In this document: positions 24,900 through 33,493 of the stretch, one piece after another
Numbering within the stretch: the stretch's first letter is position 1
Layout of the letters: each line of letters starts with the position of its first letter
NCBI GenBank assembly: GCA_046732855.1
Contig: JBKPNX010000056.1
Coordinates: 1-53,813, forward strand
DNA: 53,813 bases
DNA from: JBKPNX01 sp046732855
Lineage (GTDB): Bacteria > Pseudomonadota > Alphaproteobacteria > Geminicoccales > Geminicoccaceae
Reading direction: 5' to 3'
The notes under the pieces: generated by a model
The model's input: only the letters and a program-made list of their open reading frames with translations
Database searches by the model: none
What the model was told of the DNA's origin: nothing
Program-made: the position numbers and the translations under genes

Positions 24900-25814
24900 T
24901 CACTCCGGCAGTGGGATGAATTCGGCATCGCCGGGCACGGGCGTGAAGCGCCCGGCCTGCCAGTCGGCCTTGGCCTGCTCGATGCGCTGCTTGGAGCTGG
25001 ACACGAAGTTCCACCAGATGTGGCGCGGCCCGTCCATCGGCTCGCCGCCCAGCAGCATCAGGCGAGCGGGCGCGCGCGCGGTGACGGTGACCGAATCGCC
25101 CGGCCGAAACACCAGGAGCTGCATCGCGTCGAACGTATCACCCGCAATCTCGATCGCGCCCTCAAGCACATAGATGCCGCGCTCCTCGTGGCTGGCATCC
25201 AGAGGCAGGCGCGCGCCGGCTGCGAGCGACGCGTCCGCATAGAACATCTCGGAGAAGGTCCACACCGGCGAGCGGCGGCCGTAGAGCGAGCCGACGATCA
25301 GGCGCACGCTGGCGCCGTGATCGGTGATCAGGGGCAGCTCCGCCTCTTCGTGATGGCTGAATCCCGGCGCGGTCTCCTCGGCGTGCGCGGGCAGCGCCAC
25401 CCAGGTCTGGATGCCGAACAACTTCGCCCCTGCGGTCCGCGCCTCGGGCGCGGTGCGCTCGGAATGGGCGATGCCGCGGCCCGCGGTCATCCAGTTGACC
25501 GCGCCGGGCCGGATCGGCTGCAGGGTGCCCAGGCTGTCGCGGTGGGTGATCTCGCCGCGGATCAGGTAAGTGACCGTGGCGAGGCCGATGTGCGGATGCG
25601 GGCGCACGTCCATCCCCTGCCCCAGCAGAAACTCGGCCGGACCCATCTGATCGAAAAAGATGAATGGTCCGACCATCTGGCGGCGCTCCGACGGCAACGC
25701 CCGGCGCACCTCGAAGCCGCCGAGGTCACGCGCCCGCGGCACGATGACCATCTCGACCGGATTTTGCGCCTGCTGCTCGTCGCACCTCGGATCTTTTGCC
25801 GGCTGCCAGCTCAC
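24900..25814 (-). CDS. pirin family protein
   Basis: 304 residues of two cupin domains. The N-terminal metal site is complete: His73 and His75 in RPHPHIGLAT, His117 and Glu119 in RGIAHSERT, matching the iron ligands of human pirin. GPFIFFDQMGPAEF and LPLDASHEERGIYVLEGAIE are further family marks. Some bacterial pirins are quercetinases and others regulate metabolic enzymes; the role here is not known. It is convergent with the Rieske gene (48 bp between stops). Confidence 0.92.
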   Translation of the reverse strand: MSWQPAKDPRCDEQQAQNPVEMVIVPRARDLGGFEVRRALPSERRQMVGPFIFFDQMGPAEFLLGQGMDVRPHPHIGLATVTYLIRGEITHRDSLGTLQPIRPGAVNWMTAGRGIAHSERTAPEARTAGAKLFGIQTWVALPAHAEETAPGFSHHEEAELPLITDHGASVRLIVGSLYGRRSPVWTFSEMFYADASLAAGARLPLDASHEERGIYVLEGAIEIAGDTFDAMQLLVFRPGDSVTVTARAPARLMLLGGEPMDGPRHIWWNFVSSSKQRIEQAKADWQAGRFTPVPGDAEFIPLPE

Positions 25815-25946
25815 TGCCCAGCCCTCCTCGTTTGATGTTGCGCTTGGCCTGTTCTGGCGCGCCGCAGCCCGAGTGGGGTCGCGGCGCCCATCCCAAGGAG
25901 CCTCCCTGGACTGCCCGCGAGCTGACCGGCTGAGCGCGCCGGCACT

Positions 25947-26426
25947 CTATTCAGGCGCCTTGGTCTGTTGCCACTCCTCGAGGATGCGCCGGGCGCGCCC
26001 CCGATCCAGGTCCTCGCGCTCGTCGGCGTTCTTCGTGGTGAGCTCGATCACGTAGCCGTTGGGATCACGGAAATAGATCGAATCAATGAAGCCATGATCG
26101 GAGACGCCGCGCGTCTCAATGCCCGCCGCCTTGCCCCGGGCGAACATCTCGTCGAGCGTGGCGCGGTCGACCTCGAGCGCGATGTGCAGGTCGAAGTCGT
26201 GCTGCTGCTTGAACTCGAACGGCTGATCCGGAGCCTCGAAGAACGCCAGGTAAGAGCCGTCCCCCATCTCGTAAAAGGTGTGCAAAACGTTAGCCTCGCG
26301 ACCCGTCCGGGTCGTCTTGATCAGCAGAGCCGAGGCGAGCGGCAGGCCGAGAAAGTCCTCATAGAACTTTCGGGTCTCCTCGGAGTCGCGGCAGCGATAG
26401 GCGTTGTGGTGCAGTCCGTTGATCAT
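25947..26426 (-). CDS. VOC superfamily (glyoxalase/extradiol dioxygenase fold) protein
   Basis: 159 residues. Two betaalphabetabetabeta repeats are recognisable: LHHNAYRCRDSEETRKFYED with a His near the start and FFEAP later in the first repeat, then DLHIALEVDR and FRDPNGYVIELT in the second. His6 or 7, Glu64, His81 and Glu128 are the likely metal ligands, an expected VOC pattern. Substrate not predictable; the FYEDFLGLPL sequence is common in glyoxalase-like and ring-cleavage proteins. The ATG at 26426 is preferred because the longer frame upstream has non-family, arginine-rich sequence. Confidence 0.88.
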   Translation of the reverse strand: MINGLHHNAYRCRDSEETRKFYEDFLGLPLASALLIKTTRTGREANVLHTFYEMGDGSYLAFFEAPDQPFEFKQQHDFDLHIALEVDRATLDEMFARGKAAGIETRGVSDHGFIDSIYFRDPNGYVIELTTKNADEREDLDRGRARRILEEWQQTKAPE

Positions 26427-26571
26427 GCTCGATCTCCCGTGACGGTGCCGCCGCAAGCGGGTGCCCCTTGGGACCAAGATGCGCCCGGCATAGGCACGCC
26501 GCAAACTTGCATTCAAGGATGCGGCCGTAAGCAGACGCTTCCTGCCGCACCGGTGGTGCGACCGGATTGCC

Positions 26572-27045
26572 TCAGCGCGCGCCAGCGCGCCATCGCCAGG
26601 GCGCCGTGAACTCGCCTCCCCAGGCGCCGGCGCGGCGCCGCCTTGCGTCCACCTCGTCTGCCATGTACGCCTCCGACATCGCGAGCGCCAGCCCTGAGCG
26701 CACCATGTAGGCGGCGAGGTCCGTGCCATCTTCGCGCGTGCAGCGCGATCTATAACAGCCGTTCCGATCCTCTTTGATCACCAGACACTTCAGCGCCTGA
26801 CCTTGAATCAGGGTGGCGAGTGTGGCCTTTGCCGCAACTCCGCAGGGCCAAGCGTTGCCGCGCGCATCCGTGCACGTCTGGTCCAGCTCGAAGGCGTCGA
26901 TGCCGTAGAGGCAAGCCAGCTGACCCTGAATTTCGATAGTGTCGCCGTCTTGCGCGTCCTCAGCGAAAGTCACGTCTGCCGATAGCCCCAGCGATGCGGC
27001 AATCACCCCCATCAGGACGACGCGTGCGAGGGTCTCGAACAGCAA
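26572..27045 (-). CDS. exported thermonuclease-like (SNase fold) protein with altered catalytic arginines
   Basis: 157 residues with a signal peptide ending near ADVTFAED. It aligns by eye with staphylococcal nuclease-type proteins: DGDT (residues 33-36), LYGIDAFE (46-53), and DLAAYMVRSGLALA (109-122). The Ca2+-binding acids Asp35, Asp50 and Glu53 are kept, but the two catalytic arginines are both Cys: Cys45 where Arg35 should be, and Cys97 where Arg87 should be (RNGCYRSRC). The Pro before Glu53 is Phe. It may be inactive or changed in function. The start appears to be TTG at 27045, a weak choice; an internal GTG or ATG would shorten the signal peptide. Confidence 0.75.
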   Translation of the reverse strand: MLFETLARVVLMGVIAASLGLSADVTFAEDAQDGDTIEIQGQLACLYGIDAFELDQTCTDARGNAWPCGVAAKATLATLIQGQALKCLVIKEDRNGCYRSRCTREDGTDLAAYMVRSGLALAMSEAYMADEVDARRRRAGAWGGEFTAPWRWRAGAR

Positions 27046-27336
27046 TTCCCAGGGCCCTCACCTCTCGCTGCGTACTCTAGCCGGCGCGATTTGATCTTAT
27101 GCCGCCGCGCGTCGCGACTCACGCACTCGTGAAGCACGGCTGCGGCACTTCGACCAACAGCATTGGCGGGTGAAGCAGCCCGATTCGGCCGGCTCGGGCC
27201 GCGGCTAACTGACTGGTTCAGAACGGTCGCCCGGTCGCGGTCACGACGCGCTCGACGGGAGCGCCGTGAAGCGGCACCATGACCTGAATCCATGGCCTGG
27301 GTTTGGGCGCGTCCATCGGAGTTTTGAAGAGGCTGC
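27046..27336. other. 291-bp divergent intergenic region
   Basis: Lies between the divergent thermonuclease-like and unknown-function genes. No convincing gene or repeat was seen. It should hold two outward promoters, but I could not choose -35/-10 elements with confidence. Confidence 0.4.
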
Positions 27337-28020
27337 ATGCCATCATCCACGCTCGAGATACGGTGGTTCTTTCCCGGCCCGCTCGAGGAGAGCGGCTCGG
27401 GGGTGGAAGTCTGGTTTGGGACACGCCCGCGCTATGGCGGCCACGGCCGACCGGCGCCGCGCGCGTGGGAGCCGGCGCCCCCGGCCTGGCGGCAAGACCG
27501 CTATTTGCTGGTCCCCGGAAATGACGACATGGGCCTAAAGTGGCGCGAGGGGCGACTCGAGATCAAAGGCCGCGCGTCCGCATCGCCACCTCAGATGCTC
27601 GCCCCGGGAATCGCGGGCGTGTGCGAGCATTGGCTCAAGTGGTCCTACGCCGGCGCGGCGATCGAGCAGCGCTTCTCCGGTCTGTTTGGAAACGGCGGCG
27701 CACCCGGCGTTCTCATTGTCGAGAAGCGGCGCCTGCAGCGTTGCCTGGACCTCGACCGCGCGGGCGGCGTGCACGAGGTTTCCCTCGACCACCGGCGCGA
27801 GCGCGGGGTCAACGTCGAGCTCGTCGAGATTCGCTTGCCAGGACCGCCGGGCCGCCTGCACTGGTCGCTGGCGTTCGAAGCTTTTCCGAGCGAGCAGGTC
27901 TCCGAATTGTTTGCGCAGACGGTTGCGGGATTCCTCGCCGGCTGTCCCGCGCTGCCGCTCAGCGCGGGCCTGTCAATGTCCTACCCCCGCTGGCTGCTGG
28001 CGTCCGCTCGCTCGTCTTGA
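27337..28020 (+). CDS. conserved protein of unknown function (possible CYTH-like fold)
   Basis: 227 residues, no signal peptide or membrane segment. The start EIRWFFPGPLEES and the central GLKWREGRLEIKGRAS and CEHWLKWSY strands alternate charged and hydrophobic residues, followed by LVIVEKRRLQRC-like strands and a final LHWSLAFEAFPSE and MSYPRWLLA. The arrangement recalls triphosphate-tunnel (CYTH) proteins, but the ExExK signature is not present, so this is only a suggestion. I recall similar sequences in cyanobacteria and proteobacteria without assigned function. It is divergent from the thermonuclease-like gene across about 290 bp. Confidence 0.6.
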   Translation: MPSSTLEIRWFFPGPLEESGSGVEVWFGTRPRYGGHGRPAPRAWEPAPPAWRQDRYLLVPGNDDMGLKWREGRLEIKGRASASPPQMLAPGIAGVCEHWLKWSYAGAAIEQRFSGLFGNGGAPGVLIVEKRRLQRCLDLDRAGGVHEVSLDHRRERGVNVELVEIRLPGPPGRLHWSLAFEAFPSEQVSELFAQTVAGFLAGCPALPLSAGLSMSYPRWLLASARSS

Positions 28021-28232
28021 ACCCTGAGAACATCGCCGGGCGGTGTCGGGGCCCCCAGCCCACGGCAATACCCGCTTGCTGGCCTGCCGTACCATCTTCT
28101 CGGCCGCGCGGCGGATCTCAGGTCCATGAGCCCCCGGCGGTCCGCGAACCGGCAGCGCCAATCCTTCACATGTGTCGGCAAGCCGACGATTGTCCACGTT
28201 TTTTGACCCGCGGTTTAGCCGCCAGCCCCAGG

Positions 28233-28700
28233 TCAGGCGCTTTCGGCCAATTCGGGCATCAGATCCCAGGGATCGATGTCGGACGGGTTCTCCATCGTGG
28301 CAAGGATACGCGCAAGCAGACAAATCGCCTCCTGGTGCTTGCGTTTGCGGATGCTCCTGAAATTGCGCGCCAAGTCGAGAAATACACGCTGTTGTGGGGT
28401 GGGCTCTCTCGCTACGGCGCTCTGCAGGCCTTCGAAGAAATACCCGACATCCACCCCCAGGACCTGCGCGATGGTGTAGAGCCGGCCTGCAGCGATTCTG
28501 TTCACGCCGTTCTCGTACTTGTGGGCCTGCTGGTAGGTCACCCCGATCAGGTCGGCCAAGCCCTGCTGGGTCAGTCCGTTCATCACTCGGCGCTGCCGCA
28601 GACGTCCCCCGATGTGCCGGTCGATGTCCTGGGCTCGCGGTTGTCTCGGCAGCTGCTTAGGTGCTGGCTGTGGCGCCACCTCGAGGAGGTCTGCCCTCAT
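28233..28700 (-). CDS. XRE family helix-turn-helix transcriptional regulator
   Basis: 155 residues. The Cro/CI-type HTH spans about residues 33-92: RLRQRRVMNGLTQQGLADLI, GVTYQQAHKYENGVNRIAAG and LYTIAQVLGVDVGYFFEGL. The C-terminal region (RKRKHQEAICLLARIL) is a short helical tail. This architecture is very common in alphaproteobacteria, where members regulate varied targets; no target can be named. No phage genes are next to it, so it is not obviously a prophage repressor. The promoter lies in the AT-richer gap 28701-29116. Confidence 0.88.
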   Translation of the reverse strand: MRADLLEVAPQPAPKQLPRQPRAQDIDRHIGGRLRQRRVMNGLTQQGLADLIGVTYQQAHKYENGVNRIAAGRLYTIAQVLGVDVGYFFEGLQSAVAREPTPQQRVFLDLARNFRSIRKRKHQEAICLLARILATMENPSDIDPWDLMPELAESA

Positions 28701-29116
28701 TTGCGTGCGCTCCCCCGGTTTTTGGCCCTTGTACTGGGACCGATCGATGTGGTTCTCTGTGGAACGTGGCTTTCGTGCAACACCCTTGTGGGCCGCACGT
28801 CCGCCTCAAGGATTGGATTAAGGCGCGCCGCCGGGATACTCCCGAATAGGGGCAATTTTGGGATAATTTAGTTGATTGTTCGGCGAGTCGCTTTCACCGA
28901 TTGGGTAAATGCCAAACCGGAAGTGCGAATGTAGCCTGAATGTATCAGGTTTGCCGGGCTTGGCAGCAACGCCAGGCGAGTTTTGCCTGTCGCCGCCCCG
29001 TGTTGCGGTTGGTCGAAAAGCAGGATTCCTAATCGCCGCTGGGGGTTTCCGATCATGAGGCGGTTTAATCCGGTCTCGACATTTTTGCCTGCAGAGTTCC
29101 TTAGCGTCTCCTATCG
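28701..29116. other. 416-bp intergenic region, lower GC than its surroundings
   Basis: Separates the 5' end of the XRE gene from the 3' end of the LuxR-type gene. It includes AT-rich stretches (for example GGGATAATTTAGTTGATTG at about 28860) and a short inverted repeat CCTGA-N5-TCAGG at 28935-28949. The only open frame (28868-29056, minus) has no family look. It probably contains the XRE promoter and operator. Confidence 0.5.
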
Positions 29117-30343
29117 TTACGACGGATGCCTCGAGTGAGCTCCGAACTTTGGCGCAGCCTGAGGCGAGTCGCGCCTCAGGCGCGGCAGACCTAGAAGCAG
29201 GCGGCGCACGAGCTCCGGCTGTCGCCGGACGCCGGTCTTGTTGTAGATGCGCTTCAGGCGAGTGCGCGCGGTATTAACCGTGATACCTATCGCAGCCGCC
29301 GATTCCTCGACGGACTTGCCTTGTAGCAGCGAGGAAGTCAGGCGTGCCTCGCCCACGGTCAGGCCGTACAGCTCGCGCAGATGCTGCTCCTGGCTGTCGA
29401 GCGGGATGTCCGGGTCCGTGACAAAGATCGCGGCGATCGGACCCCGTTCGCCGAACGTCTCCAGCTCGAGGTGCAGCGGCACTACTGCCACGCTCAGCGG
29501 ATGGGCCCCGGATGGTCTCGTGATTGAGAGGGTGCCGCCGGCACTCGAGGCCTGTTTGCCGGTCCGATCCAGCGCGCTATTCAGCAGTCGCTCCAGTCGC
29601 GCGGTTTCATCCGCGAGGTCGGCTCGCAGGATATTGCCGCGCGCGGTCAAGCCATCGCCAGCGACCAGGATCTCGTCTGCATGCCGGTTCGCGACCAAGC
29701 GATTGCGGTGTTCGTCAACGAAAACGACCCCCCAGGGCAATTGATCGAGCGCACGGAGCGCGGCGTCTCTCTCGATCTCGAGATCCGCCAACCGGCGCCG
29801 TATCCGAAGCGTTCGCTGCAGATGCGGCACCAGCTCTCGACAGCGTTGGATCTGATCGTCACCAAATCCGCGCGATCCGCGCCGGCGCAGGACCTCGAGG
29901 AAGACCGCGGTCGCCTCTTCCCTGGAGAGCACCGCGCAAAGTCGGTGGTGCAGATTCTGCGGCCGCAGCCATTCAGTGTAGAATCGACTGCGCACGAGTT
30001 CATCTTCTGGAACGAGCTGCTCGCCGGTGTGGATCGTGCCCGGTACTCGGTACTGGCGTTCGCACGCCAGCCACAGGTTCTGATTCGGCGGATAGGAGCC
30101 GTACCGGGGCAAGTACTTCGGGTCGACGCCACTCGAAAACAGAATGGATCCTAGATTACACTTGAAGTCATGGGAAATCAGAGCGATAGCGCTGCCTTCC
30201 AGAAACTGCACGATTCCGTCCAGCAGGGGCACCCAATCACCCAACCCCGTCTCGTAGATCCGAGACAAAAGCTGCTGCGCGTTGTGATCGAACAATGGCA
30301 CGGCGCTCCCGAGGCTAATACCTATGGTTCGGTTAGCCCCCAT
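29117..30343 (-). CDS. LuxR-type helix-turn-helix transcriptional regulator
   Basis: 408 residues. The C-terminal DNA-binding domain is clear (about residues 335-395): LYGLTVGEARLTSSLLQGKS, VEESAAAIGITVNTARTRLK and RIYNKTGVRRQPELVRRLL. The middle (about 205-320, starting LDQLPWGVVFVDEHRNRL) looks PAS-like. The first 190 residues are a helical region I do not recognise, with no acyl-homoserine-lactone-binding motif seen. I take the ATG at 30343; a TTG at 30382 would add 13 residues. It is divergent from gmd-fcl and could regulate them, an inference from orientation only. Confidence 0.85.
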   Translation of the reverse strand: MGANRTIGISLGSAVPLFDHNAQQLLSRIYETGLGDWVPLLDGIVQFLEGSAIALISHDFKCNLGSILFSSGVDPKYLPRYGSYPPNQNLWLACERQYRVPGTIHTGEQLVPEDELVRSRFYTEWLRPQNLHHRLCAVLSREEATAVFLEVLRRRGSRGFGDDQIQRCRELVPHLQRTLRIRRRLADLEIERDAALRALDQLPWGVVFVDEHRNRLVANRHADEILVAGDGLTARGNILRADLADETARLERLLNSALDRTGKQASSAGGTLSITRPSGAHPLSVAVVPLHLELETFGERGPIAAIFVTDPDIPLDSQEQHLRELYGLTVGEARLTSSLLQGKSVEESAAAIGITVNTARTRLKRIYNKTGVRRQPELVRRLLLGLPRLRRDSPQAAPKFGAHSRHPS

Positions 30344-30708
30344 GGTTAACTCAATTCTTGCAGCAAATGCCCTCAGGCACAAGCGTGGCTATGTATCGGA
30401 TGGTAGCGAAGGTCCAGCAGACTCGTCGGCCTGAACAGCCGCGGCGACCGGCGCGCGCCAGGCGTGCTCGCGCAAAACAGGCAAGCACAGGGTCGCCTCA
30501 CCGCCGGGGCCGTCTTGCGCCTTGTTCCGGCGAAGGACACTGGACAGGCCTCGGCGGCCGTGAACAATCCATGCGGACTGCCTTGTGATTCCGATATCAG
30601 TGGAGCGGCAGCGGCCAGGAGGAAGCTTGCGTCCGGCCGGGGACCGCCGTACCGAGGCCCCGCTACAACCAATCGCGGTCGTGTGGTCGAACCACAGGCG
30701 AGGTTTTC
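30344..30708. other. 365-bp divergent intergenic region between the LuxR-type gene and gmd
   Basis: No convincing gene is seen: the open frames here have no family resemblance and read through the gmd start. The gap must contain the promoters of both genes and includes the inverted repeat at 30682-30696. Confidence 0.45.
30682..30696. promoter_or_regulatory. 15-bp inverted repeat just upstream of gmd
   Basis: TGTGGT-CGA-ACCACA is a perfect 6-bp inverted repeat ending 12 bp before the gmd ATG and directly before its GAGG ribosome site. It could be an operator for the divergent regulator or an RNA hairpin near the ribosome site; nothing distinguishes these. Confidence 0.4.
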
Positions 30709-31773
30709 ATGGCGGGCAAGGTCGCGTTGATCACCGGCATTACCGGGCAGGACGGCGCCTATCTGGCAGCGCTCCTGCTCGCCAAGGGCTACGTGGTGCA
30801 CGGGGTGAAGCGCCGTGCCTCATCCTTCAACACCGGTCGGGTGGACCATCTCTACGTTGATCCCCACGAGCATGACACCCGATTCTTTCTGCACCACGGC
30901 GATCTGACCGACGCCACCAACCTGATTCGCCTGGTCCAGGAGACTCAGCCTGACGAGATCTACAATCTCGCCGCGCAGAGCCACGTCCAGGTGAGCTTCG
31001 AGACCGCCGAGTACACCGCCAATGCCGACGCGCTCGGTACGCTGCGCCTGCTCGAGGCCGTGCGCATCCTGCGCATGGGCGAGCGGGTACGGTGCTATCA
31101 GGCGTCCACTTCGGAGCTGTTCGGCAAGGCGGCCGAGGTGCCGCAGCGCGAGACCACGCCGTTCTACCCCCGCAGTCCCTATGCCGCCGCCAAGCTGTAC
31201 GCGTATTGGATGACGGTGAACTACCGGGAAGCGTACGGCTATCATGCCTCGAACGGCATCCTGTTCAACCACGAGAGCCCGCTGCGCGGCGAGACGTTCG
31301 TCACGCGCAAGATCACGCGCGCGGTCGCGGCGATCGAGCTCGGCCTGCAGAAGCGCCTGTACATCGGCAACCTGGACGCCAAGCGCGACTGGGGCCACGC
31401 GCGCGACTATGTTGAGGGCATGTGGCTGATGCTGCAGCAGAACGAGCCGGACGACTACGTCCTGGCAACGGGCGAGGCGCACAGCGTGCGCGAGTTCGTC
31501 GAGCGGGCGTTCGCGTGTACCGGACGCGAGATCCAGTGGCGGGGCCGCGGGGTCCACGAAGTCGGGCTGGACGCGCGCTCGGGCAAGGAGCTGGTGCGAG
31601 TCGACCCGCGCTACCTCCGCCCGACCGAAGTCGATCTCCTGCAGGGCGACGCGAGCAAAGCCCGCGCCCGGCTCGGCTGGCGGCATCGTACCGCCTTTCC
31701 CGATCTGGTGCGCGAAATGGTCGAGGCCGATCTCGCGCTGGTCAAGCGCGAGGGTCGCCAGCGGCTCGACTAG
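30709..31773 (+). CDS. gmd: GDP-mannose 4,6-dehydratase
   Basis: Converts GDP-D-mannose to GDP-4-keto-6-deoxy-D-mannose, the first step to GDP-L-fucose and other deoxyhexoses used in surface polysaccharides. The 354-residue length is standard. The NADP-binding motif GITGQDGAYLA is at residues 9-19, VKRRASSFNTGRVDHLY is the Gmd-specific loop, the catalytic Tyr and Lys are in YAAAKLYAYW, and FNHESPLRGETFVTRKI is characteristic. It is followed 12 bp later by fcl, so the pair forms an operon. Confidence 0.96.
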   Translation: MAGKVALITGITGQDGAYLAALLLAKGYVVHGVKRRASSFNTGRVDHLYVDPHEHDTRFFLHHGDLTDATNLIRLVQETQPDEIYNLAAQSHVQVSFETAEYTANADALGTLRLLEAVRILRMGERVRCYQASTSELFGKAAEVPQRETTPFYPRSPYAAAKLYAYWMTVNYREAYGYHASNGILFNHESPLRGETFVTRKITRAVAAIELGLQKRLYIGNLDAKRDWGHARDYVEGMWLMLQQNEPDDYVLATGEAHSVREFVERAFACTGREIQWRGRGVHEVGLDARSGKELVRVDPRYLRPTEVDLLQGDASKARARLGWRHRTAFPDLVREMVEADLALVKREGRQRLD

Positions 31774-31785
31774 CGAGACCGCACG

Positions 31786-32796
31786 ATGCCCTTCCAGCTG
31801 GCCGGCAAGACGGTCTGGATCGCCGGCCACCGCGGAATGGTCGGCAGCGCCCTGGTCCGCCGGCTTGGGCGCGAGGACTGCGCGATGGTGACCGTGACCC
31901 GCCGCGAGTGCGATCTTCGTTGCCAGGTAGCGGTCGAGCGCTGGCTGCAAGCCGTACGCCCCGACGTGGCCGTGGTCGCCGCCGCCCGGGTCGGGGGGAT
32001 TCTCGCCAATGCGAGCAGGCCCGCCGAGTTCCTGTACGACAACCTGATGATCGCGGCGAACGTGATTCATGCCGCCTATCGGGCCGGAATCGCGAAGCTG
32101 CTGTTTCTGGGCTCGAGCTGCATCTATCCGAAATTCGCGCCACAGCCGATGAAGGAGGAGTATCTGCTCGAAGGCCAGCTCGAGCCGACCAACCAATGGT
32201 ACGCGGTGGCCAAGATCGCCGGCATCAAGCTGTGCCAGGCGTATCGGCTCGAGTACGGCTGCGACTTCATCAGCGCTCTGCCCACCAACCTGTACGGACC
32301 GGGCGACAACTTCGACCTCCTGAGCAGTCACGTGGTGCCGGCGCTGATCGCCAAGATGCATGCGGCCAAGGCGGGGAATGCCGCGGAGGTCGAGATCTGG
32401 GGCACGGGCCGGCCGCGGCGCGAGTTCCTGCATGTCGACGACCTGGCGGATGCCTGCGTCCACCTCCTGAAATTCTACGGCGGCGAAGCGGTCGACGGCG
32501 CGAGCCCGTGGATCAATCTCGGCTGCGGCGCCGACCTCACGATCGCCGAGCTGGCCGAGCAGGTGCGCCGGGTGGTCGGGTTCGAGGGCCGGCTGCGCTA
32601 CGACACCGAGCGCCCCGACGGCACGCCGCAGAAGCTCCTCGACGTGTCACGCCTGAGCGCACTCGGCTGGCAGCCGCGCATCCCGCTCGAGCGAGGCCTC
32701 GCCGCGTCCTATCGCTGGTACCTCGACCGCGCGGCGTCCTGCGCCGCACCGGGTCCCCCCCCGAAACCGACGTCACCCGGCCAATCGCAAGGATAA
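31786..32796 (+). CDS. fcl: GDP-L-fucose synthase (GDP-4-keto-6-deoxymannose 3,5-epimerase/reductase)
   Basis: Epimerises and reduces the Gmd product to GDP-L-fucose using NADPH. The protein has 336 residues, slightly longer than usual (about 315-320) owing to a proline-rich tail. Nucleotide motif GHRGMVGSALVRRLG is at about 14-28; catalytic Ser is in FLGSSCIYPKFAPQP and Tyr/Lys in YAVAKIAGIKLCQAY; NLYGPGDNFD and GTGRPRREFLHVDDLAD are family signatures. The operon partner is gmd. No glycosyltransferase is adjacent, so the use of GDP-fucose is unknown. Confidence 0.95.
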   Translation: MPFQLAGKTVWIAGHRGMVGSALVRRLGREDCAMVTVTRRECDLRCQVAVERWLQAVRPDVAVVAAARVGGILANASRPAEFLYDNLMIAANVIHAAYRAGIAKLLFLGSSCIYPKFAPQPMKEEYLLEGQLEPTNQWYAVAKIAGIKLCQAYRLEYGCDFISALPTNLYGPGDNFDLLSSHVVPALIAKMHAAKAGNAAEVEIWGTGRPRREFLHVDDLADACVHLLKFYGGEAVDGASPWINLGCGADLTIAELAEQVRRVVGFEGRLRYDTERPDGTPQKLLDVSRLSALGWQPRIPLERGLAASYRWYLDRAASCAAPGPPPKPTSPGQSQG

Positions 32797-33005
32797 ATCC
32801 CGTTGCACCGTCTCGGGGCCCAGTTCACATTTGGAAGCCGGAATACTACAGCATGGCCGACGTCAGGCGTGGGCATCGCCAACCTTATCGCCCGTTCCAC
32901 GACATCCACCTCGGAGGAAGCGGCGCTCATCAGGTCGGCGGTGCTGCCGGTCGCGCGATGAGCGGCGCGGCTAAGAAGGACGACGGTTTGCGTGGCCGGT
33001 ATGAA

Positions 33006-33269
33006 TCAGTGCACGTTCAGCAAAGCGCGCGCGTAGCGGAAGCGGTTGGGCTTGATGATCTTCGCGCTCGCCACCTTGACGCTGTGCAGGCGACCATCCA
33101 ACGAGCTTTCCCAAAAATGCAGGAACTTATGAAGGACTGGGAACTTGGGCGCGATGTCGAGGCCCTGCCACACGTAGGTCTGCAAGAGGCTCGGATGATC
33201 CGGCATGTGATAAAGGATTTCCGCGGTGGTCAGGCGGTAATCCTTGAGCATCAGCTCGAAGTCGCGCAT
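33006..33269 (-). CDS. usg: Usg family protein
   Basis: 87 residues. MRDFELMLKDYRLTTAEILY, HMPDHPSLLQTYVWQGLDIA and FPVLHKFLHFWESSLDGRLH match the Usg family, small alphaproteobacterial proteins of unknown function first named from tryptophan-gene regions in other bacteria. No trp genes are adjacent here. There is no signal peptide. It is divergent from the gamma-glutamyltransferase gene, with 224 bp between. Confidence 0.88.
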   Translation of the reverse strand: MRDFELMLKDYRLTTAEILYHMPDHPSLLQTYVWQGLDIAPKFPVLHKFLHFWESSLDGRLHSVKVASAKIIKPNRFRYARALLNVH

Positions 33270-33493
33270 GTCACGTTCTCTCCATCCCGGCTCGCCGGTC
33301 GTTGCAGCTCGCCCTCAGCTTCTCCGGGCCTTGCACCTTCCGACCGTTAGGACGGGCGCTTCATTCACAACGCCAACGCCAAGTGTAGCGGCGGGTTCCG
33401 ATATGAAAAGTGAAAAGCGGCGCGGTTTTTGCGCCAAAGCCACGCCCGCGGTACAAGGATGCGTCGACGCTGCTTTCCCGGGAGGCATCGCCC

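Noticed and set aside
28174..28204. GTCGG-CAAG-CCGAC hairpin followed by a T-run as an intrinsic terminator of the 27337 gene
   Set aside because: The T-run starts about 11 bases after a weak 5-bp stem, too far for a standard terminator.
28935..28949. lux-box reading of CCTGA-N5-TCAGG near the LuxR-type gene
   Set aside because: The CTG to CAG spacing is 7, not the 10 expected of a lux box, and the regulator lacks a visible autoinducer-binding domain.
28868..29056. Possible 62-residue gene in the XRE-LuxR gap
   Set aside because: No ribosome site or family-like sequence; probably chance in an AT-richer region.
30820..32463. 547-codon minus-strand frame opposite gmd and fcl
   Set aside because: Shadow of two genes with full family signatures; no recognisable domain.
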